Assembly (NCBI GenBank): GCA_034509735.1
Contig: JACGWO010000004.1
Location: forward strand, 23,851,395 to 23,915,394
Reading direction: 5' to 3'
From: Sesamum alatum
Lineage: Eukaryota; Streptophyta; Magnoliopsida; Lamiales; Pedaliaceae
DNA length: 64,000 bases
Within the stretch, counting starts at the first letter, position 1. Each line of letters begins with the position of its first letter. The notes beneath the pieces are model-generated. The model had not been told where the DNA came from. It worked only from the letters and a program-made list of their open reading frames with translations, and ran no database searches. The position numbers and the translations under genes were made by a program. Below are positions 1-9,480 of the stretch, piece by piece.

Positions 1-351
1 TACCTCCGAGTACATAGGAGATACCTCTGTCACATACTGACAGGCGACGGATCCTCTTCTTGGAATCCACCGTCCTCGCTACACATTCCGACTGCACTGG
101 ACAAGACTTATGATGATCATGTTACAGAATGATCACCTCTCGCCAGATCCAAGATACAGCCGTACTGTGCACGCAACTGCCATGATCCCTCAAGTCTGAG
201 GACTACTCCCGTACTATCGAATCCGGGGAAATCAATTCATATCGACCAAGGTTACATTTCGCCATTAATAATTTATCAAATCCTTGAAATTGTTTAGACA
301 TAGGTTACATTTCGCCTGCCAAGATTGGCTACATGGTCACCTATTCTAACA
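1..351 (-). mobile_element. Long-LTR Copia family, LTR copy 1 (partial, 3' LTR of element A)
   Basis: On the minus strand the LTR starts at 351 with TGTTAGAATAGGTGACC and runs off the left edge. Positions 1-240 are near-identical to 4060-4300 inside LTR copy 2. Relative to copy 2, about 450 bp between this block and the LTR start are missing; two GTTACATTTCGCC motifs near 246 and 304 flank the shortened part. It directly abuts the gag remnant of the same element without a visible polypurine tract. Confidence 0.8.
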
Positions 352-794
352 GCAGGGACCGCAACCGTCCTCCCTTTCCCCTTCTTCCTCTTCCAGCGTC
401 CGGTCCTCTTGCCACTCGCCTTGGAGGTCGAAGCCTCTCCTATCAATACCGTCGGCGCCGACTTGTGGGTCGTTGCCTCGTATTGGACTAGCATGTTGAT
501 CAACTCATGAATAGACTTCTCAAGTCCGTTCATGTTGTAGTTTACAACAAACGGGTCATAGGACGGAGGAAGCGACTGGAGGATCACGTCAATGTACGTG
601 TCATTGTTAAGCCCAGCTTTAAGGTCCTCGAGTTTCTCCACTAGGGAGAGCATCTTGACCCCATGACTTTGTACTGACGCTCCTTCAGCAAGCTTGATGT
701 CAAAGAATGCTTTTGTGGCGGCATATCTAATATGCCTATCTGGAACCGCATAAACCTCGTTCATGCGGAGCATTATGGCGGAGACATTGTCCAA
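352..794 (-). pseudogene. Copia gag remnant of element A, fused to the LTR
   Basis: The minus-strand frame encodes a Copia-type gag (UBN2-like) segment. Recognisable features are an AEGASVQSHGVKML-type helix, the ILQSLPPSYDPFVVNYNMN block (about residues 71-89), LINMLVQYEATT, and a basic KRTGRWKRKKGKGR linker. It stops before any CCHC zinc knuckle: the frame runs straight into the LTR start at 351, so the last residues are translated LTR. Protease, integrase and RT are absent. Gag normally forms the cytoplasmic particle that packages element RNA. Read as a deletion derivative of an autonomous long-LTR Copia element, with gag joined directly to the 3' LTR. Confidence 0.8.
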
Positions 795-2540
795 CCTCTC
801 ACACTTTTACGATTCACATGAAGAAAACCTCGTGGGAGATATCCAATATCATTCTCATCCAATGAGATTCCCTAGATATTTTGTCTCACCTATTCGCATG
901 GTTCTGAGGACTCCAAACGAACCATGTTACTTAGTGTTGGGCCCGACCTATCAACCAAATCATGCCTCAAACTGTCGCCCCCAACGACTCGTGAGACAGG
1001 GAAACAGCGAGCGCAGTCTTTTTGTTCACAACAATGGTGCAACTTTCCCCTAGTCCAAGTGTGCCACGACTTGTGAGACCACACTTGGGTAGTGGTAGCT
1101 TCCTCACCACATTGTTGTGGATGGAAGGCTCGGACAGATCAAAATACCATTTTGATCTAAGTCCGTATTGGGCCTAATATTTAATTTGGTCGAACCAAAT
1201 GAGAGTTTGTGTACGACCGAGACCTCATCACATTATCGTGTTTTAGCATGTATAAATATCCAATATTTAAAGCGATAAATAAATACGCCGCATGCAGAAA
1301 ACATAGCATACCCCTATAGGATGATCACAAGCCCAACCTATGCGACCCACTGAGCCCGCAGTGAGACTATGGTCTGTCTAGGGTGGTCCTAAATTATTAC
1401 AATAATAATATACCCATTTTCATTCCAATGGGCCTTGTAATGCTCTTGTTTCCGCCTTGATGCTCCACCTTGGGGTCTCCGACTCCATATGCTTGTTAAA
1501 ATTAAAACCTCACCAGTCCTATCTACTCTCATTACAAATGAAAATAATACATTGAAATAATAATAAGCCTTAACATCTGGAGGTGATAGTCCCAAAACAA
1601 GAAGCACGCAGGCCTTACCCAACAGAAATTAAATGATCATACATTCATCCATACACAAGGTCGATGGCTCTTGTGATCATCCCATGTTGATTCCATCAAC
1701 GCACATAACACAATTATTCGAAATAATCATGCATAAAACCAATTGATATTCTAAATATCCAAGTGATGTCCAACATCACAAAAGCATAAATGTATAAACA
1801 ATATGCAAAATTCAAATTTCAAATTTAATGGACATTACAAATAATGCATCCAATGCATGTATTAATCCCAAATTAATTAAGCAAATTTAATCTAAGGAAT
1901 AATCCAATTATTCCAAAATCAAATATGCAAAAATAATACATTTTCAGAATAACATGCAAAAAATACAGAAAATCAAATTTTCCAAAAAAATATCGAAAAA
2001 CAACACAAAACGGCCCGACTGTTATGCCCGCTGGCCAGCCACGCGCACAGGGGAGCGCGCGCGTGCTTAGGCAGTAAGCCTGCGTGCACGCACCCCATGC
2101 CGCGCTGGCCTCGGTCGGCAGCGGCTACCTGCGAGCACGCCTGTGCACAGCATCCGCGCGCACTGGCGAAGCCCAGTGCGCGCAGGCACCCGCCCCTGCC
2201 AGCACTCACGCTGGCACACACGCCGGCCAGGCCTGCACGCAGGCGTGAGCCCGCGCGCGCCCGGCAGGGGCGGCAGCCAACCGCTGCCGCTGCTATCCAA
2301 AAAAAATTTTTTTCTCATGTTTTTCAACATCATATTCAGCACAAAAACAGTAATAATAATCTAAAAATGAGCATGCAATTTTAGATCCAGTCTAATAAAA
2401 TAAGCATGCCAAAAGTCCATCAAATTCAAACAATTGAATCATCATATTCATACATTTATGTAATCTAACATGCCATTAAAACCATAAAAGCAAGTAGATC
2501 ATGCCAAGCACATAGATCTATGCCCCTTAGTTCAAACCGG
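795..2540 (-). mobile_element. Internal leader region of element A (between PBS and gag)
   Basis: This stretch between the primer-binding site and gag has no convincing coding frame. Segment 1060-1390 matches 16800-17110 in element B (shared words include GATGATCACAAGCCC and GAGAGTTT), so both belong to one family. The middle (1630-2000) is AT-rich, followed by the GC-rich island at 2005-2295. Some gag N-terminal coding may lie near 795-1080 but is too degraded to delimit. Confidence 0.6.
2005..2295. other. GC-rich island in the element A leader
   Basis: About 290 bp rich in GC and CpG (runs such as GCGCGCGCGTGC) in an otherwise AT-rich window, ending at an A7T7 run near 2298-2312. A related, more decayed GC-rich block ending at a T tract sits at the equivalent place in element B (18720-18890). 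Open frames here are low-complexity Ala/Arg/Gly/Pro-rich and overlap on both strands, as composition alone predicts, so I do not call a gene. The position between PBS and gag suggests a structured leader; that role is inferred. Confidence 0.6.
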
Positions 2541-2552
2541 GCTCTGATACCA
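2541..2552 (-). promoter_or_regulatory. tRNA-Met-type primer-binding site, element A
   Basis: The minus strand reads TGGTATCAGAGC, the standard plant Copia primer-binding site complementary to initiator tRNA-Met 3' end, immediately inside the LTR end (CTTTAAG). It orients element A as minus and fixes its LTR boundary. Confidence 0.85.
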
Positions 2553-2553
2553 C

Positions 2554-4793
2554 TTAAAGGACAAGCGGATCTGCCCGGGAGCGCGAGTGGAAGCGAAAAA
2601 GCGTTAAAATCAATGCGTAATTTAAAAATTAATCGCATACAAAGCGAAATCCCAAGGAGTGTAACCTTGGGTGCTCAACCGGGCGTTCGATGTAGGATGT
2701 ATTAACGTTTAAAACTATACACTTAACACATAGGACATAGATGAAAATAACAAAAAATCTACTAAAGCGTAATAAACCATTACCTTGTAGATTTCTCGTG
2801 TGCTCGGGTACTTGTGTTGTTCCTTCACCGGAATGCTCACAAATACAAAAGTATGGATTCTCCACACACCACACCGGAAGAAACTCACGTTCTCCTTGCT
2901 AGAGAAAAACAGGTTTATGAAGGAATCGGCTTAAGAGAAGAACACTATTAATTAGTTTTCTCTTAAGCGTACTTTTTTCTTCTTCTTGATTCAAAACCAA
3001 GTGAACAATACTAGTCGAAAGAGAGGGAGGTGGCCGAGATTTAGAGAGAGAGAGGAGAGAGCCGAAAATGCTTCTTCTTTATCCTAGAAAAAGATGAATT
3101 ATGATTCACCTATGCAAGGTGTTGTATATACTCCTATATATACATTAATGTGATTATTGGAATGTGTCTAGATTCATCCAATGATGTCTAGATACATCCC
3201 AATCAATCACCATTAATTCTTCAATCAAGCCTACCAACTTTTAAGGTATGATCAAAGCATACCAACTGGGAAGGTCTTGATTGCAGTTGATTTGTCTCTT
3301 TCCAAAACACATAAGTCAACATACCACCTAGCATGAAACGTGGCTGATTTTAGCTTCCTCTAAGGGAGCATTTCGGCCATGCTCATTATGGGAAGAAGTC
3401 CAACTTCTTCCTATTCCAAAATAGGAATTATTTCTCCTCTCGGGTCAAATTTAACGGACCGGGTTTTATCGTAATCCAATTACGATGAAACATACATTAA
3501 ATCCAATATAATGTCCACTTAAATTATTCCCTTTGATCTTTCAATCCAATTAAAAGATCCAACATCTCAACTTTCCATATTTAATCGAAAATCCAATTTA
3601 CCGACTAAACGAGGGCCCGATACAATATCGGTCCCTCCATCCAATGGACTATCCCTTAAGTAATCCAATTACTTATTTATCCTTCGAGATTGACCCCAAG
3701 TCAATCTCTCAACCTCCTCGATGATTTGTGTGTGACCCTTTAGGTTCACCCTCAGCTAGACTTGGGCCCATGTCCCACAAGGGCCCATCACCATGGGTGG
3801 CCGTCTAGCAACGGTCCATGGCACTAGAGACTAGGTGAATTGGCGTGAACATTTAGGCGCCGATTCCATATGGGTACGGTCCTTCCATCTAACGTCTCCC
3901 GGTCTTAGTCTAGGGTATAGAATTGGGCGTCGATTCCCATCCTTGACTAGGCATCTATGCTTAATACTCGAGACTACGTATGCTTCATTGCGTCGACACA
4001 GGAAACCATTCCCTGTTCGACCAACAACTGTGGCCACAGCTTTAAACAGCATGAACGTGCCTCCAAGTGCATAGGAGATACCTCTGTCACATACTGACAG
4101 GGAACAGATCCTCTTCTTGGAATCCACCGTCATCGCTACACATTCCAACTGCACTCGACAAGGCTTATGATGATCATCTTACAGAATGATCACCTCTCGC
4201 CAGATCCAATATATAGCCGTCCTGTGCATGCGATTGCCATGATCCCTCAAGTCTGAGGACTACTCCCGTACTATCGGAACCGGGGAAATCCAATCATACC
4301 GACCAAGCCTCCAAGGCTTCCATATGATGATCCCCGCGAGTCAGTCCAGTCGGCTCGATCCCAGTCGACCAACCCATCAAGATCATGTAGGCGTCCCATG
4401 CCTGTCGCCGATGAAACACGGCGCTCATCCAATGAACACGACTCTTGATGCAAGTCTTAATAGGACTCTCGATGCCTTATCTCGAGGTCCTCGACGCCCT
4501 GTCTCGAGGTCCTCGACTTGGAACGTTTCAGACCCAACCCTAAATCAGTTGGTTTCATGACCACCATCCAATGCGTGGCCCAACTGCACGAGTTGTTAAC
4601 CGTGGTCTGTGGGCTTTGTTGCGATATAAATAAAACACCGTTTTAACAAATGTGAAATGAGCGCAATAAAGTAAGCACCAAAAGTGACGAATATTCATTT
4701 TATTCATCACATAATAATATTACATTTACATCGAGTTCTATAATAGGTTACAAATCGCCAAACCTATTGGCTTTTTGGTCACCTATTCTAACA
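2554..4793 (-). mobile_element. Long-LTR Copia family, LTR copy 2 (5' LTR of element A, 2.24 kb)
   Basis: Starts on the minus strand at 4793 (TGTTAGAATAGGTGACC) and ends at ~2554 beside the PBS, giving a full LTR of about 2240 bp, long for Copia. Homologous blocks recur in the other copies: the CACCATGGGTGG / CTAGAGACTAGGTGAAT block near 3790, the TGTGTGTGACCCTTTAGGTTCACC block near 3730 and the tract near 4060-4300. Short ORFs on either strand are not shared between copies and are not genes. It interrupts the older LTR copy 3. Confidence 0.85.
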
Positions 4794-6319
4794 GGAGGAG
4801 TTCTCCAACTCCTCCAACACTCTCAAGTGTGGACTCAGTCAAATGGGCTATGACTAGGGCTAGCGCTAGGTCTCAAAGGGCTTGAGTTTGCAGTTTTAAT
4901 TAACTAAATTAATTAATTTTCAAGTCCATCGTCCTTTTAAACAAATCTAATTTAATTTAATTAATTGCTAAAGCCCATCTCAATTATTTAATCCTATAAA
5001 CAATTGAGTCCAAACCAATCAATGCTATTAATTAATCAAGTCCAACTCAATTAAAATATTCCTATCAATTGATCGAGTCTAGCCCAAACTAAATCCTTGG
5101 GATTCCCATCACATGGGTTCTCTAATATAAATAATCAAACTATTTATTCCTTTGCTAATTTAAACATTTTAAAATAATCATACTCGTATGAATTAATTCA
5201 ATAACTAATTTGCCTACTTTGATAGGGATATGTGTGTGACCCTTTAGGTTTACTTTGAACTACACTTGGGCTGTGTCAACTATATAATTTAATTTGGCAA
5301 CTGATTTGGTCTAGATTAATTAAAGCATATTTACTTAATCACTCCTGATTAACACTTTAATCACGGGGCAACCGTCACCATGGGTAGTTGTTTAACAACG
5401 GTCCAAAACACTAGAGAATAGGTGAAAATGGCGTGAACCTGTAAGCTCACAGGTACCAGGTATGGTCCGTCCATTAAACTATCTCTCGATCAATCTTTTA
5501 AGCATGGAATTATCAATCACTTCTTATCCCAGACTCGATATATACATATCTACTTTAATTGTGCTTCTCCTTAATCAACATAAGAAATTACTTTCCTATT
5601 TGGTCGACAACCGCGCTCACGGACTTTTGGATAACACAACTCATAAAATATAGGAATTCACCATCATCTCATGATGGGCGATGGATCCTATCTTGGTACA
5701 CGCTAGCCTCTGTTTAATTTTTGACTGCACTAGAACAACGCTTTTTGATAGTCATGGAATTTACGCAGCCACGCCAGCTAAGACCACGATACAGTCGCCC
5801 TATATGCAAGGTTATTATGTTTCATCAAGTCAAAGAACTAATTCCAATTCTATCCCAACCTAGAAAATCTGGTCATACCGATCATGCCTTGTGGATTTCC
5901 ATATGACAACTCTTATGAGTTATTTTAGTGAACTTGACAACCCCTTGTCAAGCACCATCTACAGTGCATAGACATCATAAATTAGTTGCTGGTCAAATGC
6001 TACACCCATCATATGAATGAAACACTTAGTGGAAGTCTTAATGGAACCTTCGATGGCCTTTTTTAGGGTTTTGACTTGGGACATTTCAAGCTAACCCTCG
6101 AAAGTTGACTTCATAGTCATTATGCGCGACCCAAATTCATTAGTTTGTGTGGTCTATGGGCTTTGTATGTGATATGCAATAATAAATGAAATTAAAAGCA
6201 CGATAAAGGTTGGTTGAATAACTAATTCTCATTATATTGACATTATATTGAACAAGATTGTCCTCTGCAATAGATAATAGGGGACCAATTCATTGGCTTG
6301 CCGGTCACCTATTCCAAGA
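4794..6319 (-). mobile_element. Long-LTR Copia family, LTR copy 3 (truncated)
   Basis: The minus-strand LTR start is near 6319 (diverged, reads TCTTGGAATAGGTGACC). It keeps the family blocks near 5225 (GTGTGTGACCCTTTAGGTT), 5380 (CACCATGGGTAG) and 5660-5900, and stops abruptly at 4793 where copy 2 begins. Immediately upstream on the minus strand lies the end of a Copia pol frame, so this is the 3' LTR of an older element that element A inserted into. It is visibly more diverged than copy 2. Confidence 0.8.
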
Positions 6320-6324
6320 ATCTC

Positions 6325-7565
6325 CTACTTGACCTAAAGCCAATTACCCATGTGCCTTAAGCCTATCTTCCCTAAGATGTAGCGTATAAGTAATTAAACC
6401 GGCTAGGTTAGCGGGGCTGCTTTGTTTTTTGTATCAATGTAATGTGATCCATTCCCGCATGTATGTTTGGGTCTATGATGAGATCTTAGCTTTCACGCTT
6501 GTGTAATAGCCCCATTGTTATTAGGATATAACCATGGGCTTGACAGTGCTAGGCACTACATCCAATCTTTAGATGTAGACTTCATCCAAACAACCTCCTT
6601 GTAGTTTCAAAAAATGCGATAATTTCGGCTTCTATCATGAAAACGTTGTCGTATCACATATACAAGTCTTTTTAAATGAAAATGTTTTGATCCAACCGAA
6701 TCACATAACTGGTTTTAAATCAAACCACTCTCGACCATATATTTGCAACCGTTATCCCTATACCTTTTTCCAATATCAATTCTCCATCGCCATCTAGTTA
6801 GCAAATCCTTAGTTCATCCTAAGAACTCAAGGATGTCCTAGATAGTGGTGCAGTAACCATCACTAGCGTACACCTTATTATCTCTCTTAATCATACTAAG
6901 GCATCAAAACTTCTCCGAATCGAGTCTTTGCTTGGATCCTTCTAGATCTATCTCCATAGATCTCAGGGATATAGGAAACCTTACTCAACTCTGCATGGAG
7001 AATATAGTATGGGTCATGCTTTAGGATTTTCTAACATTGTGCCATCATTCCAATGATGCAAAATGTCATCCACATAAAGCAACAAAAAAAGATTTGATTG
7101 AGCTTCCATTGATCTTCATATCCATGAATCATATTCATTTTGAATCATAACACTTTATGACTTCAAGACAATTACTTCAGGATGCCTTAGAAGTCTTCAA
7201 CAAGCTACGGGAGTTTACAAACTTTTTGTTTCTCTTTTGATGTAATGCCTTGAGGTGGATCTATACAGATTCTTTCCTCAATAATTCCACTTAAGAAATG
7301 TTGTATTTTACATCCATTTTCCATATCTCGTTTTCTTCTCATATGATTATTGCAAATGTGATCCATATGGATTTGGCCATGGTCAATAAGCATTCCAGTT
7401 TCCTCAAAGTTTCACTTAGGACAACTTTGAGTACAACCTTTTGCTACCAACCGGGGCCAACAAGGTCGTTACGTCTCCATTCAGATCTTGTGCCCGCAAA
7501 CCACTATACCGAATCAATGTCATGCATTGTCTCTTCAAACGTCTTTGGATCACTATCCCAAACTT
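6325..7565 (-). pseudogene. Copia pol remnant (RT and RNase H) next to LTR copy 3
   Basis: Read on the minus strand, the pieces follow Copia pol order. A DPKTFEETMHDID-like segment near 7550 precedes the RT start. RT residues lie at 7205-7393 (GIIEERICIDPPQGITSK). The catalytic motif YVDDI is at about 7061-7080, an RDRSRRIQ segment follows, and an RNase H-like stretch with an NNNGAI-type motif lies near 6530. A GLRHMGNWL terminus sits near 6330-6360, just before the polypurine tract and the LTR start. Many stops and frameshifts break it. This fragment identifies the long-LTR family as Copia, because it runs directly into LTR copy 3. Confidence 0.75.
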
Positions 7566-7570
7566 CTCAG

Positions 7571-7688
7571 GGTCAGCTACCATGCGCTGGAATATGAATG
7601 AACGCCTCTAAGTCAGAATTCGGGCTAGAAGCGACGCATTCGCCCGTCGTCCGCTTGCCGACCTGCGGTAGGGGCCCTCGGGCGCCTA
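7571..7688 (+). pseudogene. Fragment of nuclear 25S/26S rRNA gene (3' region)
   Basis: This block is GC-richer than its surroundings. It reads like the conserved region near the 3' end of plant 25S rRNA: ACGCCTCTAAGTCAGAAT, GGGCTAGAAGCGACGCAT, then a diverged CGCCCG..TTGCCGACC segment. Several C-to-T type differences from the consensus I recall suggest an old, methylation-decayed copy. Only about 110-120 bp remain, between a Copia pol remnant and the start of LTR copy 4, so this is not a functional rRNA gene. Identity rests on recall of the conserved sequence. Confidence 0.75.
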
Positions 7689-7690
7689 AG

Positions 7691-8232
7691 TGTTAGAATA
7701 GGTGACCGTGAAGCCAATCTGATTGGACTTATGTAACCTATGTCTGAACAGTTTCGGTATTTTAATAATTATCATGAATAAGAAAGTGATATTCATTTAG
7801 CTTAATACTTTGTTTATGTTCACTTATTGTTTTATATTAACTGTTTACTGCACAAGCAAAACCCACAGACCGAAACGTTAATCCAAGAAAATGGAAATGC
7901 GCATAGGATGGCAGTTCATGAAATCAAATTATGTGGATCGTTCTGAATCATTCCAAGTCAAGGGATCTCGAGATAGGGTATCAAGAGTTCGTTTGAGACT
8001 TGCACTAAGCAATTGCAGTCCCGTTTCATCGACAAGTGATGAGGGTCATCCATGCAATGTTAGTGGGTCAGCCAGCTAGGTGCCAATTGACCGAGGTAAC
8101 TCGTGGGAATTGTCATATGGAAGACCTGGAGTAGGGTCTGTCGGTATGACTTGTATTCCCGGTTTCAACAGTACGGATTTCATCCTTAGACTTGAGGGAC
8201 TACTGAGATCACATACACACCGTGCCTATATC
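7691..8232 (+). mobile_element. Long-LTR Copia family, LTR copy 4 (plus strand, truncated)
   Basis: Begins at 7691 with TGTTAGAATAGGTGACC on the plus strand and matches the 5' part of the family LTR; 7980-8220 is the reverse complement of the tract at 20950-21200. It is cut at about 8232, where the 5' LTR of an unrelated Copia element starts mid-sequence. Confidence 0.75.
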
Positions 8233-8544
8233 TCAATATCCATATGTTTCTTCTCCTATAAATACCTGTAGCTACTACTGCATTATACACACCAAAAAAC
8301 ATACCGATCTCTTCCCCTTCTCTCTCTGCCCGAGCTGTTCCTCTCTCTACTTTTTTTTCTCTTAGTTTTCTAAGTGTATTTTGAGTAAGTTGTTCCAACA
8401 TTCTCTACCCCAAGTGCACGTGTTAGAGGGTGTAACTGTGTGAACCTTGGGAAGCGACCGGTTATTCCTATTTGCACCTCGGTAGCACCAGAAATTCACT
8501 TTCAAGGCAGTGGTTTACCATGACACAACATTCTTTTCCTAACA
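8233..8544 (+). repeat. Partial 5' LTR of Copia element D
   Basis: Matches the last ~312 bp of the LTR at 14477-15123: TATA-like CCTATAAATA near 8260, a CTCTCTCT leader, then an end reading TTCTTTTCCTAACA. The first ~335 bp are missing, replaced by truncated LTR copy 4, so the junction near 8232 is a rearrangement or deletion point. Confidence 0.8.
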
Positions 8545-8577
8545 AGTTGAAAGTGAATTTTGCACTTACACATTCAA

Positions 8578-9480
8578 ATGGTTGTTCTTGTGTTGAAAAC
8601 TCTGCCTGATCCTTCAAAGCTGGAGCCATTCGATGGGACTAATTACAAACGTTGGTCTCAAAAGCTGCTCATTATCTTCGAATAGTTGGAGGTAGACTAA
8701 ATACTGTTCAAGACCCGCCTTTACCTGTAGAAACCTCCACTAGTTCCATAATTCCTGTCGCAACCGAAAGAGCCAAAAAACCTGAAGAAGACGCCAAGCT
8801 TTAAATATGAAAGCGACAATAAGACGGTGAGAGATCATCTTCTTAACCATGTGACTAACTACTGTTTGATTTGTTCATCAACCAGAAAAGTGCAAATAAC
8901 ATTTGGAGAACCTTGGAGACAAGGCATGGAGGCACGATGCTGGCAGGAAAAAATATGTTGTTGGAAAATGGCTTCAATTTCAAATGGTGAACGAGAAGTC
9001 GATAATGGACCAAGTCCATCAATATGAGAATTTGGTGTCGAACGTACTAAGCGAAGAGATGCAAATGTGCGAAATCCTACAAGCGAATGTACTCCTCGAA
9101 AAATTTCCACCTACTTGGAATGATTACCGAAAGCATCTAAAGCACAAGAAAAAGGACCTAACCCTCCAGGAGCTGATAAGTCATATGAGAACAGAAAAAG
9201 CAAACTGCTTAAAGGATAAGAAAACTGCTGAATCCTTTTTTTTTTCTATTAAAGCTAACCTGGTTGAATCTAGTAGGTCTAAGTATAGGTTCCATCAAAA
9301 TAAAAAGGAAAAAAGTTCTAAAAAGGCAATCAGCACAAGGTGTCCAAAGGAACTGATCGTAAAATCCAGGAAGGAAACAATTTGGTTATTGCTACGGGTA
9401 ACCAGGACATAAAGCTTACCAATGCTACCAAAGAAAAGACCAAGAAATGCAAAACCAGAAATTGACCAGTCATGCTGCTC
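8578..9480 (+). pseudogene. Copia gag, element D
   Basis: An ATG at 8578 opens a gag N-terminus containing KLEPFDGTNYKRWSQK, the usual start of plant Copia gag, ended by a stop near 8684. The gag body resumes at 8903-9412 with a NVLLEKFPPTWNDYRKHLKH block, then a basic linker and a CCHC knuckle readable near 9390-9435 in another frame. At least one stop and two frameshifts remove function. Followed directly by the protease region. Confidence 0.85.

Noticed and set aside
1973..2384. Overlapping Ala/Arg/Gly-rich frames in the GC-rich island
   Set aside because: High GC removes stops on both strands; there is no conserved motif and no matching frame in element B.
7571..7688. Functional rRNA gene
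   Set aside because: Only a ~115-bp diverged piece of 25S is present; no 18S, 5.8S, ITS or remaining 25S is nearby.
8080..8271. 63-codon frame similar to one near 20863-21072 on the opposite strand
   Set aside because: The apparent protein similarity is DNA-level LTR homology; the frames are not kept in the other LTR copies.
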